Source: Elgaria multicarinata webbii (lineage: Eukaryota > Chordata > Lepidosauria > Squamata > Anguidae). Taken from it: a stretch of DNA of 64,000 nt. Below are positions 1-32,903 of this stretch, piece by piece; within the stretch, counting starts at the first letter, position 1; each line of letters starts with the position of its first letter. Below the pieces are notes generated by a model. The model had not been told where the DNA came from and searched no databases. It saw only the letters and a program-made list of their open reading frames with translations. Where the stretch lies: positions 34,763,501 to 34,827,500 of the forward strand of contig NC_086183.1 in the NCBI RefSeq assembly GCF_023053635.1. The letters run 5' to 3'. The position numbers were made by a program, and so were the translations under genes.

Positions 1-800
1 TCCTCCCTGCAGAAGCTGGATTCCCAAGATGGACACGGGGAAAAGTGGGCTCTTCTCTTTTCCGGTTCTCGTACAAGGGCTTTTGGAGATAGCTTCCATA
101 TTTCACCCTCAAATTAGACCTTGTTCTCAAGAGCTGGAAGTGCCTTTAGGAGTCCGGCAAGGAAGTGGGTGGTGGTGCGCCCTTCTTATCAGTCCCTTCT
201 TGAGCTATTGCAGCCCTTCCTACCCCTGCTGGTCCTGAAAGACTTTGATGCCTCTTTAATACAGGGTTGCCTTGAAATTATACAAATTAAAAATAATGCA
301 GTGAATATTTGTTTTTGCCTTCTAGTTTATTCTGAGCTATTTGTTAATCCAAAGGAGCACTGTGATACAGGGAACATGACCAGTTTTCCAGGTCAGTAGC
401 ATCAGAAGTCCACGACCCATCAGGCTATACCCTCACCCCGTGGTAAATAGCCACCACCGACGCACCCAGAATGTCCAGTCAAGAATGTGCACCACTCCAA
501 CCTCACCTGGTTTCCCCTTGTGCAACGGTCCACTGAGAATCAATCTGTCCTCCCTAGAGTGCTTCCAAGGGAGGGGCTGAGCTCTACCTTGGCTCTTGGA
601 TGCATGGAACAGGATTGTTCCCTAAGGCCGAGTGGGGGTGCCGACCCACATTCAGGGCCAGTGGCATTGCTAGGCCTGGGCTGAGGAGGCCCCAGCTCTA
701 TTGCCCACAGCTCCACATTTGTTCCCCACAGCCATACATTTCAGCAGGTGCAAATGGAGCCATACATTTCAGCTGGTGTAAATGATTATTTCACTGCATT
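1..800 (+). other. 3' UTR/flank of an upstream CYP2 paralog (coding part outside window)
   Basis: The first 40 bases match the sequence that begins about 28 bases after the stop codon of copies A, B and C (for example near 16084). The resemblance continues with gaps through about base 470, including the stretch near 230-260 that follows the stop by some 260 bases in the other genes. The window therefore appears to open just after the stop codon of another tandem CYP2 gene. The AATAAA of A-C is replaced here by a GGTAAATAGCC-type sequence near 441. No coding exon of this gene lies inside the window. Confidence 0.75.
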
Positions 801-1040
801 GTGCAGCTATTCCATCTTTTATTTTTCTTAGCATTTTTTTTCCCGGTAAGAAAAAGATAGAAGTAGTTGGTAAACGCAAGAGAGTTTCAAATGGAAGTCA
901 ACATTGTGTGGAGCTCACATAGAATTCGGTGAATGACGCAGTGCGATTGCGTGTCCAGAAACAGCCTTATTTGCTTCCTCACTGGGATATCACAGGAAGG
1001 TCCTTGCAGCACACAAGGCAGCTGAGATTTAACTTAACGC

Positions 1041-1400
1041 GTGAGATCCTCCAGCTGAGGGGCCAAAGGATCTGGCAGAAGCCCTAATATTCCAGTGGAG
1101 TCAAAACCTCCAGCCTTGGTTCCGTGCTCAGCCCTTAGCTGGGGCGGGTGCCTGTTCAGTTGCCGACAGCCAACATAACCACAAGGCAGGGAAATGGGCT
1201 GAAAAGGCTATAAAAACAAGGGAGGGTTCCTCTACGCTTGGGTGAAAGTGAAGGAGAGAAAGATCGGGGCCATGTGATTGAAGCCACACCTTGCTTGGCT
1301 TTGCATGCTTGAACTGCTCTGTTGTTACTAGAAGATCTGAGCAGAATGAGAAAGCAAGACAGGTGCACCAGGCCTACGCAGGAATTGGAAGCATAGAAGA
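1041..1400. other. Conserved intergenic block Q, first copy, with TATAAAA
   Basis: This block matches 45902-46260 at roughly 96% over its best 260 bases, while neighbouring homologous intergenic sequence is clearly more diverged. It holds a TATAAAA motif near 1209 and a purine-rich stretch after it. A minus-strand open frame runs through it but shows no recognisable protein. It could be a promoter or regulatory element of a decayed gene copy, a recent conversion tract, or an unrecognised repeat. Confidence 0.5.
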
Positions 1401-1445
1401 ATGAGGAGGAGAAGGAGAAGGAGAAGGAGAAGGAGGAGAAGTTGT
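1395..1445. repeat. GGAGAA-type purine microsatellite
   Basis: Short tandem repeats of GAGAAG and GAG units, followed by a partly complementary TTCTCCTCC stretch at about 1447-1460, so a small hairpin is possible. Confidence 0.8.
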
Positions 1446-1460
1446 TCTTCTCCTCCTCAT

Positions 1461-2250
1461 TTCTATACCAACTGCTCTCTGGACACTCTCTGGGCAGTTT
1501 ACAAAGATTAAAAATGTTAAACATTAAATTACAGTAAGGGGTCAAACGTTTGTTAAAATATAATTTTTCCATGTACATTTTGAATGCAAAAAGGTGAACA
1601 TGAAATGTAAATTCTCTTTCTGAATGCGAAATTTTATCTCAAAACCCAACATTTGAGTGCTTTAAGGAGACTGATATTTCATGATCATTGTGATTTTGTC
1701 AGACATCAAATAAGAAATCTCTTAAGCTGTTAACTGTCACAAACAGGGCCAGCCTTAGGGGTGGGTGAAATAAGGTGGGCACTGACCTGAGCTTTGTGGC
1801 TATATATATACTTCCTGTGGTAAGCTAGGGTGGCAAAAATCAAGTTTCTGTAACTTTTCTTTCAAGGTTTTACAGATGGTTCAGGTGCTAGCTTCAAAAA
1901 TGAACTTCCTTCAATTAGCTTTAAATCATGTTTCTTTTTCTATTTCTGGTTTGATGTCATTTGCATTGAGTAAAAATCAGTGGAACACAGCTGTATGTTG
2001 AAGCAACTTTCCTGAGCACTTGGCATGTCAAATACGGTGAACATTATTGTCATGTTTCTCAGAACACTCCTGTTTTCGATGGGAGGCAAATGACGAGGCT
2101 TGCTAAGTAATCCACAAAGCTTTTATTAAGCAACAAACGGCTCTTCTACCTGAAGAGACTCTAACCTCTTGGAAACGTCCCCCTAGGTGAAAACTATGCA
2201 AACTAAGCAAGACAACTGTCCATGGAAGAAGAATAGGAAGGCTCTTCCCA
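1461..2250. other. Intergenic, nothing recognised
   Basis: AT-rich sequence with no exon, no clear transposon end and no long open frame with family resemblance. Confidence 0.5.
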
Positions 2251-2263
2251 AATGCTCATAACT

Positions 2264-2632
2264 TCAGAGAGCCTGGTGCGGAGGCAGGTTCTGTTGCAAT
2301 CCTGGTCGGACCGACTTTCTCACGCCTTCCTTCCGCCCCGTGCATTTGAGCTTCTTGGTGACCCTAGCATCAGCTACCTTGTCGGGATGCTCACCTTTGG
2401 AAGAAACCTCACTTCCCACCGAGTGTGTAGGATTTGGCCTTGAGGAGATAAGCTCTGGAGGGGTCTGACTCCCAGCTGGGGAATCGCCCGTGAGAGCTTC
2501 CTCCCACACTGGTCCAGGCTGGCTGGTGTCTGGCGCTGCGTCTTCTTGTTCTGAACCTGATTTTGATTGATTGCCTGAAACATCTTCTCCCAAAACAGGG
2601 GCAGTAGGGTTAGACATGACAATTATAAGCAC
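2264..2632 (-). other. Unassigned open frame, 122 codons, polar
   Basis: A minus-strand frame open for 122 codons, rich in Ser, Pro, Glu and Gly. It has no membrane segment, no recognised domain and no sign of flanking exons. It occurs once, outside the tandem units. It could be a fragment of a mobile element or chance. I do not recognise it and do not call it a gene. Confidence 0.25.
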
Positions 2633-2911
2633 TACATAAATAATAATAATAAAATAAAGCTGTCAGCAGTAAGAGGTCAGCTACATATCATTTTTATTAA
2701 TAGCTTTTTAAAAATTATTTTTAAAGATAAAAATAATGGATATTCTAAAATAAAGGGTGCTTACCAAAAGATGGGGATGGCTACAAAACAAAACAAAAAT
2801 GAACACATTTTATTTGTCTATGGCACAAAGTCCGTTACAATCACAACAATAAAACAAGATGTCAGGGAGCAAAAGGTCCTATAAAGCCCCAGACTGGGAG
2901 AAGAGGCTAAG

Positions 2912-2917
<6 letters not shown>

Positions 2918-2966
<49 letters not shown>
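2918..2966. repeat. (ATA)n microsatellite
   Basis: An uninterrupted ATA array. The same array sits at the start of units B (16909-16959) and C (30798-30846), and its length varies between copies. Confidence 0.9.
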
Positions 2967-2968
<2 letters not shown>

Positions 2969-3159
2969 CCTTAGTGCACTGCCATTGCTCAGAATGCAGG
3001 TTTTCCGAAGTTTGGCTTGTGCAAACTGTACCACGCAGCGGCTGAGGGATCAAGGGGTTGAGCCATGCCATTCCCCCTGAATATCACACCTGCCCCAGGC
3101 CCCATAAATCTTCTGCGTGGTCCTGCAAAACCAGCTGGGGGGGCGTTCACCAAACACCA

Positions 3160-3798
3160 GCGTCCCACTAGTTGGAAGACCTAGAGACGGTCGTGCACGC
3201 AATGGTAACTTCGAGGCTCGACTTCCGCAATGCGCTCTACATAGGGCTACCTTTGTGCCTAGTCCAGAAACTTAAACTAGTTCAAAATATAGCAGCCAGC
3301 TTGGTCACTGGTACACCTACGGGGGCCACATTACAACAGTCTTAAAATCTCTTCACTGGCTGCCGTGTAGTTTCCCGGCAAAGTAAAAAGTGTTGGTTAT
3401 CACCTTTAAAGCCCTACATGGTTTGGGTCCAGGCTACCTGCGGGATTGCCTTCTCCCGTACAATCCCCTCCACACACTCAGGTCCTCTGGGAAGAATTTA
3501 CTCCAGCCAACAAAAACAAGGCTATTACCCAGAGGACCTTTTCTTCTGCTGCTCCCAGTTTGTGGAATGGCTTGCGGGAGAGATTTGTCAACTTAACAGT
3601 CTTCCAAAATTTAAGAAAGCCATAAAGACTGATCTCTTAAGGCCTAACCAGTTGAATTTTAAGATGCCTTTTTTAATGGTGTGCTGCTTTTAATGATGCA
3701 CTGGTTTTAAACGTTTGAATTAGTTGTATGTATTTTGTGGTGTTTTTATTTGTGTTGTACCCTGTCTCGATCGAGAGGGAGAGGAGGGTAACAAATAA

Positions 3799-3849
<51 letters not shown>

Positions 3850-3850
3850 T
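3160..3850 (+). mobile_element. L2-type LINE 3' fragment, ending in (ATT)n
   Basis: Translation in shifting frames gives the C-terminal reverse transcriptase region of L2, including SRLDFRNALY, LVQKLKLVQN and TFKALHGLGPGYL. The element ends in a TAA/ATT-rich tail at about 3798-3850. It is frameshifted and 5' truncated. It is shared with unit B at 17160-17860 and missing from unit C. Confidence 0.85.
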
Positions 3851-4154
3851 TATTGTAGCTGACGTTTGGCTCGCTCATCTGTGACGTCGGCCCTGGCCAA
3901 TAACGAGGTTTACAGATGAGAAACTGAGGCTGACTGGGAGCAGCTGGGTTTACACCTGAGCGAGGATGTGAGTCCTGGTCATCCTAGTTCACCTAAAATT
4001 CTGCCCACTAGACCTGACAGCATCTTGTGGGTAGCTCTCTTCCTGCCAGCAATTCAGTTCTTCAGCTCAAATATGACTTCCCTCTGAATTGCACAATTGA
4101 TTTACCTTTGAAAAGTTCAAGCGATTGAGATAGTGTTTGGAAAGGGAACACTTT

Positions 4155-4210
4155 TCACTTGGAAGGGGCCTCTAAGGCCATCGAGTCCAACCCCTTGACC
4201 CTAAAGGTCA
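4155..4210 (-). mobile_element. CR1 3'-end fragment in the 5' flank of copy A
   Basis: It contains GGAAGGGGCCTCTAAGGCC and the following CATCGAGTCCAACCCC, the antisense 3' end of CR1. It is trimmed by the deletion that shortened this flank. Longer versions occur upstream of copy B (19114-19212) and copy C (33163-33262). Confidence 0.8.
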
Positions 4211-4510
4211 ACGCAGGAACTACGGAGCAGTGAGAAGTAATGAACTACGGCGCATTGCGTGGTTGCTGGTGATTTGATGGGCGCATGGTTTTCTGAACCC
4301 TTCCTGCTCTGTAGTTCGCCTAACAACCATCCCCCGATTGCATCAGAACAGGGCCAATATCACAGCAATCCTTCTACCTGCAAGAACAGAAACAAATAAC
4401 CCTAATTGTCCCGTGGATCAAATATTCGGAATACTGATTAACCAGGAAAGAGACTGTAAGATTTGGCACCAGTTCCAAGGATTAAGCACTCGACATGTTT
4501 GCCCGGTGTG

Positions 4511-4520
4511 GTTATGTAAC
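4511..4520 (+). promoter_or_regulatory. D-box (PAR bZIP / C/EBP site) of copy A
   Basis: GTTATGTAAC matches the D-box consensus RTTAYGTAAY exactly, 117 bases upstream of the start codon. It is retained in B and C at nearly the same distance. Mouse Cyp2a4 and Cyp2a5 are known to be controlled by DBP through such sites. A weak TATA-like CATAAT lies at 4580-4585. Binding here is inferred. Confidence 0.6.
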
Positions 4521-4627
4521 GCAGAAGGTGGTGCCCAGCCCAGTGCCAACAAAAGCCTTCGAACCCCAGCCAAACGGGACATAATCCATCGCTTGGAAAG
4601 AGAGAGGAACAGTTGGTGGCTGCCACC

Positions 4628-16056
<11,429 letters not shown>

Positions 16057-16534
16057 GTGGGAGACCGGATTCAGGGGCCCCTTCCTCCCCTGCAGAAGCT
16101 GGATTCCCAGGATAGACCGGGGGGGGGGGTGTTGTAATTTTTCCTGGCAATCACAAAAGGGCTTTCGAGGGGTGGTTTTCCACATTCCACCCTCAAATTT
16201 GGCTTCACTCCCCTGCGGTGCTTTCAGAAGTCCAGGGAGGAAGCAGGTGGCGTTGCCCTTCTTAGGGGTCCCTTCTTGAACCATTGTGCCCCCCCCCTGC
16301 CCCTGCTGATCCTGAAGGGCTTTGATGCCTTTTGATTTGATTTTAAACATACGAGTGCGCTTAAAGCCTTGAAGTTGCCTTAAAATGATAAAAATATATA
16401 TACTGCATTCAGTATTTTGTCTTTCTAGTTTATTATCAATTCAAAGGACTGCTGTGATACATGGAACACGACCAGGTTTCCAGGCTAGTGAGCATCAGAC
16501 GTCCATAGCCCTGCAACCTGTAGCCTGGTGGAGC

Positions 16535-16540
16535 AATAAA
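16535..16540 (+). terminator. Poly(A) signal of copy A
   Basis: AATAAA, 479 bases after the stop codon, followed by CAGCCACC. It is conserved in B (30423), C (42746) and the gene ghost (49545), which argues for a real transcript end. Confidence 0.6.
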
Positions 16541-16639
16541 CAGCCACCACTGGTGTGGCCAGGAGGCCCCGTCGAGGAGATGCACAGCTCCAACCTCACC
16601 GGGTTTTCCCTTGTGCGAGGCTGCACCGAGCATTTAGGG

Positions 16640-16795
16640 TGCACGTAAATACCCTGGTGTCAAGTCGGCTGATAACACATAGGGGCTGAATACAAAAAGG
16701 GATTGAGAAGAGCTCCAAAGGGATCTTTCCAAGCTGGGGAAACTGCAGATGCGGTTTAATGTAAGCAAGTGCAAAGTGATGCATGTTGGGGCAAA
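16640..16795 (+). mobile_element. CR1 fragment cut by the A/B duplication junction
   Basis: Sense CR1 reverse transcriptase sequence (GCGGTTTAATGTAAGCAAG, then GTGCAAAGTGATGCATGTTGG). It stops abruptly at CAAA, where unit B begins. The fragment at 30528-30683 is equivalent. At the right end of unit C the same CR1 continues to about 43105. Confidence 0.85.
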
Positions 16796-16908
16796 GGAAT
16801 ACATTTTATTTGTCTATGGCACAAAGGCCGTTACAATCACAACAATAAAACAAGATGTCAGGGAGCAAAAGGTCCTATAAAGCCCCAGCCTGGGAGAAGA
16901 GGCTAAGA

Positions 16909-16959
<51 letters not shown>

Positions 16960-17159
16960 CCTTAGTGCACTGCCATTGCTCAGAATGCAGGTTTTCCGAA
17001 GTTTGGCTTGTGCAAACTGTACCACGCAGCGGCTGAGGGATCAAGGGGTTGAGCCATGCCATTCCCCCTGGATATCACACCTGCCCCAGGCCCCATAAAT
17101 CCTCTGCGTGGTCCTGCAAAACCAGCTGGGGGGGCGGTGTCACCAAACACCAGCGTCCC

Positions 17160-17800
17160 ACTAGTTGGAAGACCTAGAGACGGTCGTGCACGCACTGGTA
17201 ACTTCGAGGCTCGACTTCCGCAATGCGCTCTACATAGGGCTACCTTTGTGCCTAGTCCAGAAACTTAAACTAGTTCAAAATATAGCAGCCAGCTTGGTCA
17301 CTGGTACACCTAGGGGGGGCACATTACAACAGTCTTAAAAATCTCTTCACTGGCTGCCATGTAGTTTCCCGGCAAAGTAAAAAGTGTTGGTTATCACCTT
17401 TAAAGCCCTACATGGTTTGGGTCCAGGCTACCTGCGAGATCGCCTTCTCCCGTACAATCCGCCCCACACACTCAGGTCCTCTGGGAAGAATTTACTCCAG
17501 CCAACAAAAACAAGGCTGACAACTATCACCCAGAGGACCTTTTCTTCTGCCGCTCCCAGTTTGTGGAATGGCTTGCCGGGAGAGATTTGTCAACTTAACA
17601 GTCTTCCAGAATTTACGAAAGCCATAAAGACTGATATCTTCCGGCAGGCCTAACCAGTTGAATTTTAAGATGCCTTTTTTAATGGTGTGCTGCTTTTAAT
17701 GATGCACTGGTTTTAAACGTTTGAATTAGTTGTATGTATTTTATGGTGTTTTTATTCGTGTTGTACCCTGTCTCGATCGAGAGGGAGAGGCGGGTAACAA

Positions 17801-17845
<45 letters not shown>

Positions 17846-17860
17846 TTATTGTAGCTGACG
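17160..17860 (+). mobile_element. L2-type LINE 3' fragment, unit B copy
   Basis: Counterpart of 3160-3850. It has slightly longer coherent frames (TFKALHGLGPGYLRDRLLPY) and ends in (ATT)n at 17802-17853. Confidence 0.85.
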
Positions 17861-18770
17861 TTCGGCTCGCTCTTCTGTGACGTCGGCCCTGGCCATTAAT
17901 GAGGGTTACAGATGAGAAACTGAGGCTGAGTGGGTGCAGCTGGGTTTACACCTGAGCGAGGATGTGAGTCCTGGTCATCCTAGTTCACCTAAAATTCTGC
18001 CCACTAGACCTGACACCATCTTGTGGGTAGCTCTCTTCCTGCCAGCAATTCAGTTCTTCAGCTCAAATATGACTTCCCTCTGAATTGCACAATTGATTTA
18101 CCTTTGATTGAGATAGTGTTTGGAAAGGGAACAAAGGTGAATGAAGTGGACTATGGAGGGGCGGAGCACCCAGTTGCTGCTGGATGAGAGCTGGGTTAAT
18201 AATTTGCACTAATTTTCCCCAGCCTGATCTCCAAAGTCTCTTCACACATGCAAGTCCATGACTGGGTTGACTGTAACTCTAAAGATGACACTGATGTGTG
18301 AATGGCAAATAGAAAGCCAACGGAGGCAGGACCTCCACACCACCCAATGTCAACTCCAGGGCAAGTGGAGACTGTTCACACGTTGGCCTGAGGTTTTCCA
18401 GGTGTTGAATGATGGAGCAGTGGGAGAGGAACACGGGCATGTTCAGAGGTGACCTGCGCACAGTGCCTCCAAGAGCAGCCCCCTCAGGTGGCCATTGCTG
18501 CGCTGCCACCATGGCAACGGGGCAAAGCGAAGGGAGAGCTTCCTTTCCGATTGGTAGACCGGCTGGACTCGCTTCACTTCTGATTCGTAGAGAGCTGACC
18601 CAGCCACTTCCTTTCTCGTGGATGCACGACACTCGCCGGGGTTCAATGTCGTCTCTTTGGAGTTGGGCAGCCTGCCCTTGTGAGGATATCTACTAGCCAG
18701 GAACTTCAGAAAGGTGTGAATAGTTGAACTCTGCTTCAGCACCATCTGCTTGTTCTCACTTAAGCACCCC

Positions 18771-18860
18771 AGATATACAAATGACCCCTGCTGAAATTTC
18801 CTTTTCAATGAAAGTGTAAAAGATAGAGGAGCCCAGTCCTCCTTTTCATAGGGTCACCCT
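18771..18860. mobile_element. Remnant right arm of a palindromic MITE
   Basis: It ends CTTTTCATAGGGTCACCCT and is followed by AGTAAACC. The full element survives at the matching place in unit C (31680-32903), so unit B has lost its left part. Confidence 0.75.
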
Positions 18861-19374
18861 AGTAAACCACCCCAGCTAAACCCCGACTCCTGCAGCAGGT
18901 TGAAGGGGCCCAAGGGTGGCTAACCATGACATGTGCCGGTCTCCCAGTGATTAAAAAGGGCTAGAGATGGTGGCTTAGAGTATCCCACACATCCACTGAT
19001 GCTTGAGCCACGACAGGCTTTCTCTATGGTCGCATAGCAACAGCTGGAGCGGCTGGCAGGTGCCATTTTCCAGTGCAACAGCTGCTGGGATAATCAGTGG
19101 CAGTGGTAGCAGGTCATAGAATCATAGAGTCACAGACTCTAGTAGAGTTGGAAGGGGCCTCTAAGGCCATCGAGTCCAACCCCCTGCTCAGTGCAGGAAT
19201 CCACCCTAAAGGTCAACGCAGGAACTACGGAGCAGTGAGAAGCAATGAACTACGGCGCATTGCGTGGTTGCCGGTGATTTGATGGGCGCATGGTTTTCTG
19301 AACCCTTCCTGGTCTGTAGTTCACCTAACCACCATCCCCTGATTGCATCAGAACAGGGCCAATATCGTAGCAAT

Positions 19375-19452
19375 ATCATTTTTGTGAACCGCCCAGAGAG
19401 CTCCGGCTATTGGGCGGTATAGAAATGTAATAAATAAATAAATAAAATAAAT
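19375..19452 (+). mobile_element. L2 3'-tail insertion in the copy B promoter region
   Basis: A 78-base sense L2 tail (GTGAACCGCCCAGAGAGC through to the (AATA)n tail) flanked by AGCAAT at 19369-19374 and 19453-19458. Copies A and C have an uninterrupted site. It lies about 270-345 bases upstream of the start codon. Confidence 0.8.
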
Positions 19453-19599
19453 AGCAATCCTTCTACCTGCAAGAACAGAAACAAATAAACCTAATTGTCC
19501 CGTGGATCAAATAATCAGAATACTGATTAACCAGGAAAGAGACTGTAAGATTTGGCACCAGTTCCAAGGATTAAGCATTCGACGTGTTTGCCCGGTGTG

Positions 19600-19609
19600 G
19601 TTATGTAAC
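19600..19609 (+). promoter_or_regulatory. D-box of copy B
   Basis: GTTATGTAAC, an exact RTTAYGTAAY match, 120 bases upstream of the start codon. The TATA-like CATAAT of copy A reads CAGAAT here. Confidence 0.6.
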
Positions 19610-19719
19610 GCAGAAGGTGGTGCCAACTCAGCCCCAACAAAAGCCTTCGAACCCCAGCCAAACGGGGCAGAATCCATCTCTTGGAAACAGAGAGGAACAG
19701 CTGGTGAATAGCTGCCACC

Positions 19720-29936
<10,217 letters not shown>

Positions 29937-30422
29937 GTGGGAGACCGGATTCAGGGGCCCCTTCCTCCCCTGCAGAAGCTGGATTCCCAGGATAGACCGG
30001 GGGGGGGGGTGAGGGGGGGTGTTGTAATTTTTCCTGGCAATCACAAAAGGGCTTTCGAGGGGTGGTTTCCACATTCCACCCTCAAATTTGGCTTCACTCC
30101 CCTGCGGTGCTTTCAGAAGTCCAGGGAGGAAGCAGGTGGCGTTGCCCTTCTTAGGGGTCCCTTCTTGAACCATTGTGGCCCTTCCTGCCCCTGCTGATCC
30201 TGAAGGGCTTTGATGCCTTTTGATTTGATTTTCAACATACGAGTGTACTCAAAGCCTTGAAGTTGCCTTAAAATGATAAAAATATATATACTGCATTCAG
30301 TATTTTGTCTTTCTAGTTTATTATCAATTCAAAGGACTGCTGTGATACATGGAACACGACCAGGTTTCCAGGCTAGTGAGCATCAGACGTCCATAGCCCT
30401 GCAACCTGTAGCCTGGTGGAGC

Positions 30423-30428
30423 AATAAA
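30423..30428 (+). terminator. Poly(A) signal of copy B
   Basis: AATAAA, 487 bases after the stop codon, in the same CAGCCACC context as the other copies. Confidence 0.6.
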
Positions 30429-30795
30429 CAGCCACCGCTGGTGTGGCCAGGAGGCCCCGTCGAGGAGATGCACAGCTCCAACCTCACCGGGTTTTCCCTT
30501 GTGCGAGGCTGCACCGAGCATTTAGGGTGCACGTAAATACCCTGGTGTCAAGTCGGCTGATAACAAATAGGGGCTGAATACAAAAAGGGATTGAGAAGAG
30601 CTCCAAAGGGATCTTTCCAAGCTGGGGAAACTGCAGATGCGGTTTAATGTAAGCAAGTGCAAAGTGATGCATGTTGGGGCAAAGGAATACATTTTATTTG
30701 TCTATGGCACAAAGGCCGTTACAATCACAACAATAAAACAAGATGTCAGGGAGCAAAAGGTCCTATAAAGCCCCAGCCTGGGAGAAGAGGCTAAG

Positions 30796-30849
<54 letters not shown>

Positions 30850-31679
30850 CCTTAGTGCACTGCCATTGCTCAGAATGCAGGTTTTCCGAAGTTTGGCTTG
30901 TGCAAACTGTACCACGCAGCGGCTGAGGGATCAAGGGGTTGAGCCATGCCATTCCCCCTGGATATCACACCTGCCCCAGGCCCCATAAATCCTCTACGTG
31001 GCCCTGCAAAACCAGCTTGGGGGGGTCACCAAACACCAGCGTCCCACTAGCTGGAAGACCTAAACTCTAAGGATGACACAGATGTGTGAATGGCAAATAG
31101 AAAGCCAATTGTGGCGGGACCTCCACATCACCCAATGTCAACTCCAGAGCAAGTGGAGACTGTTCACACGTTGGCCTGAGGTTTTCCAGGTGTTGAATGA
31201 TGGAGCAGTGGGAGAGGAACACGGGCATGTTCAGAGGTGACCTGCGCACAGTGCCTCCAAGAGCAGCCCCCTCAGGCGGCCATCGCTGCGCTGCCACCAT
31301 GGCAACGGGGCAAAGCGAAGGGAGAGCTTCCTTTCCGATTCGTAGACCGGCTGGACTCGCTTCACTTCTGATTCGTAGAGAGCTGACCCAGCCACTTACC
31401 TTCTCGTGGATGCACGACACTCGCCGGGGTTCAATGTCGTCTCTTTGGAGTTGGGCAGCCTGCCCTTGTGAGGATATCTACTAGCCAGGAACTTCAGAAA
31501 GGTGTGAATAGTTGAACTCTGCTTCAGCACCATCTGCTTGTTCTCAGTTAAGCACCCCAGAGGACAGCTCAGGGGGTTACTGCTAGATCCAGCTATGTCA
31601 CCGGAGGGCCAAATAGCAACCATGGCATGCAGAGTGTCATGTGGGGGGCAAAAATCCTGAGAACAATGGTTAGTAAACC

Positions 31680-32903
31680 TAGGGTGATCCTATGAAAGGA
31701 GGACCGGGCTCCTGTATCTTTAACAGTTGCATAGAAAAGGGAATTTCAGCAGGGGTCATTTCTATATATGGAGAACCTGGTGAAATCCCCTCTTCATCAC
31801 AACGGTTAAAGCTGCAGGAGCTATACTAGAGTGACCAGATTTAAAAGAGGGCAAGGCACCTGCAGCTTTAACTGCTGTGATGAAGAGGGGATTTCCCCAG
31901 ATTCCCCATATATACAAATGACCCCTGCTGAAATTTCCTTTTCAATGAATGTGTTAAAGATACAGGAGCCCAGGGCCAGATCTACACGTTGTTGCGAAGG
32001 CGCTTGCTTGCGTCTGGAGTGCGCCCCGAAGCTCATCGAGACACACAGGTGTACTTTCAAAGCGCATTTTCCCGGCTTTGGGGCGCTGTTATTTAGTCCG
32101 CCTTAAGTCCATTTAAGGCGTCCCTTCTTCCAACGTGTGTAACAATGAGTCGCTCTTTCCTCCCCGCCCCGCTCCGCCCAGGCTTATTTTGTGGCCTTTC
32201 GACTTCCGATACCATTTCTGGTCCAAACAGCAGCATCCATCTTTAATCATCACCAAAACGAATATGCACATATGCGCATCCACATTAACTATTAAAAAAA
32301 ATTACAAATGGGAAAGGCAAAAGAGGGAACGACTGAGGAAAATGGAACGTCATTTTCACGTGTGCATCCAATTTAGCTTAGAAGGAAAAAAATTACCTTT
32401 CGATAATCGCCAAGATAGACTGTGCGACGAAGAAGAACTAGCTCCATTGCCGTTCTGTAAACAGCAGATTAAACGAATATGCACAAATGTGCATCCATAT
32501 TAACTATTAAAAAAAATTAAAATGGGAACGGCAAAAGAGGAAAGCAATGAGGAAAATGGAACCGACCTCACCTGTCCTCGCGTTTGCCAAGCACACTTCA
32601 ACGAGCACAACGACCCAAACAGGGAATTCTGGGATTTGAGGAATTGTTTAAAAAGGGGGGGAGCAAGGGAGTACGTCACAAGCATCCCCCAAAGCCAGCC
32701 TCTAAGAAACGCCCACTTGGGACGGAAGGGACGGAAGGGACAGAAGTGTGAACCGCTCCGAAGGAACAAAACGAAAGAAAAGGCGCATGAGGCAGTAAAG
32801 AAAGAGGCGCCTCATTTTGGTACATACTTAAAAAAGGAGCACTGAAGCGCCTTCACAACGATGTGTAGATCCGCCCCAGTCCTCCTTTTCATAGGGTCAC
32901 CCT
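31680..32903. mobile_element. Palindromic hAT-like MITE carrying a nested insertion
   Basis: It starts TAGGGTGATCCTATG and ends CATAGGGTCACCCT. Its two arms are inverted copies of each other (for example the ATACAGGAGCCC and GGGCTCCTGTAT ends). It is flanked by an exact 8-bp AGTAAACC at 31672-31679 and 32904-32911. Related elements are at 51226-51840 and 63850-63988, and half of the same insertion is at 18771-18860. Confidence 0.85.
31973..32876. mobile_element. Inverted-repeat element nested in the palindromic MITE
   Basis: The ends are GGGCCAGATCTACACGTTG and the complement of CGATGTGTAGATCCGCCCC, about 33 bases of inverted repeat extending to GAAGGCGCTT. It is absent from unit B, where the arm reads straight through. 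Two direct repeats of about 100 bases lie inside (about 32255-32355 and 32470-32565). The inner open frames match no known family. The terminal GATCTACAC resembles the 141-bp element at 63596. Confidence 0.75.

Noticed and set aside
1156-1578. 140-codon minus-strand frame
   Set aside because: It spans a purine microsatellite and block Q; its partner at 46024-46254 is truncated and shows no recognisable protein.
2859-3080. Poly-Asn frame
   Set aside because: Translation of the (ATA)n microsatellite.
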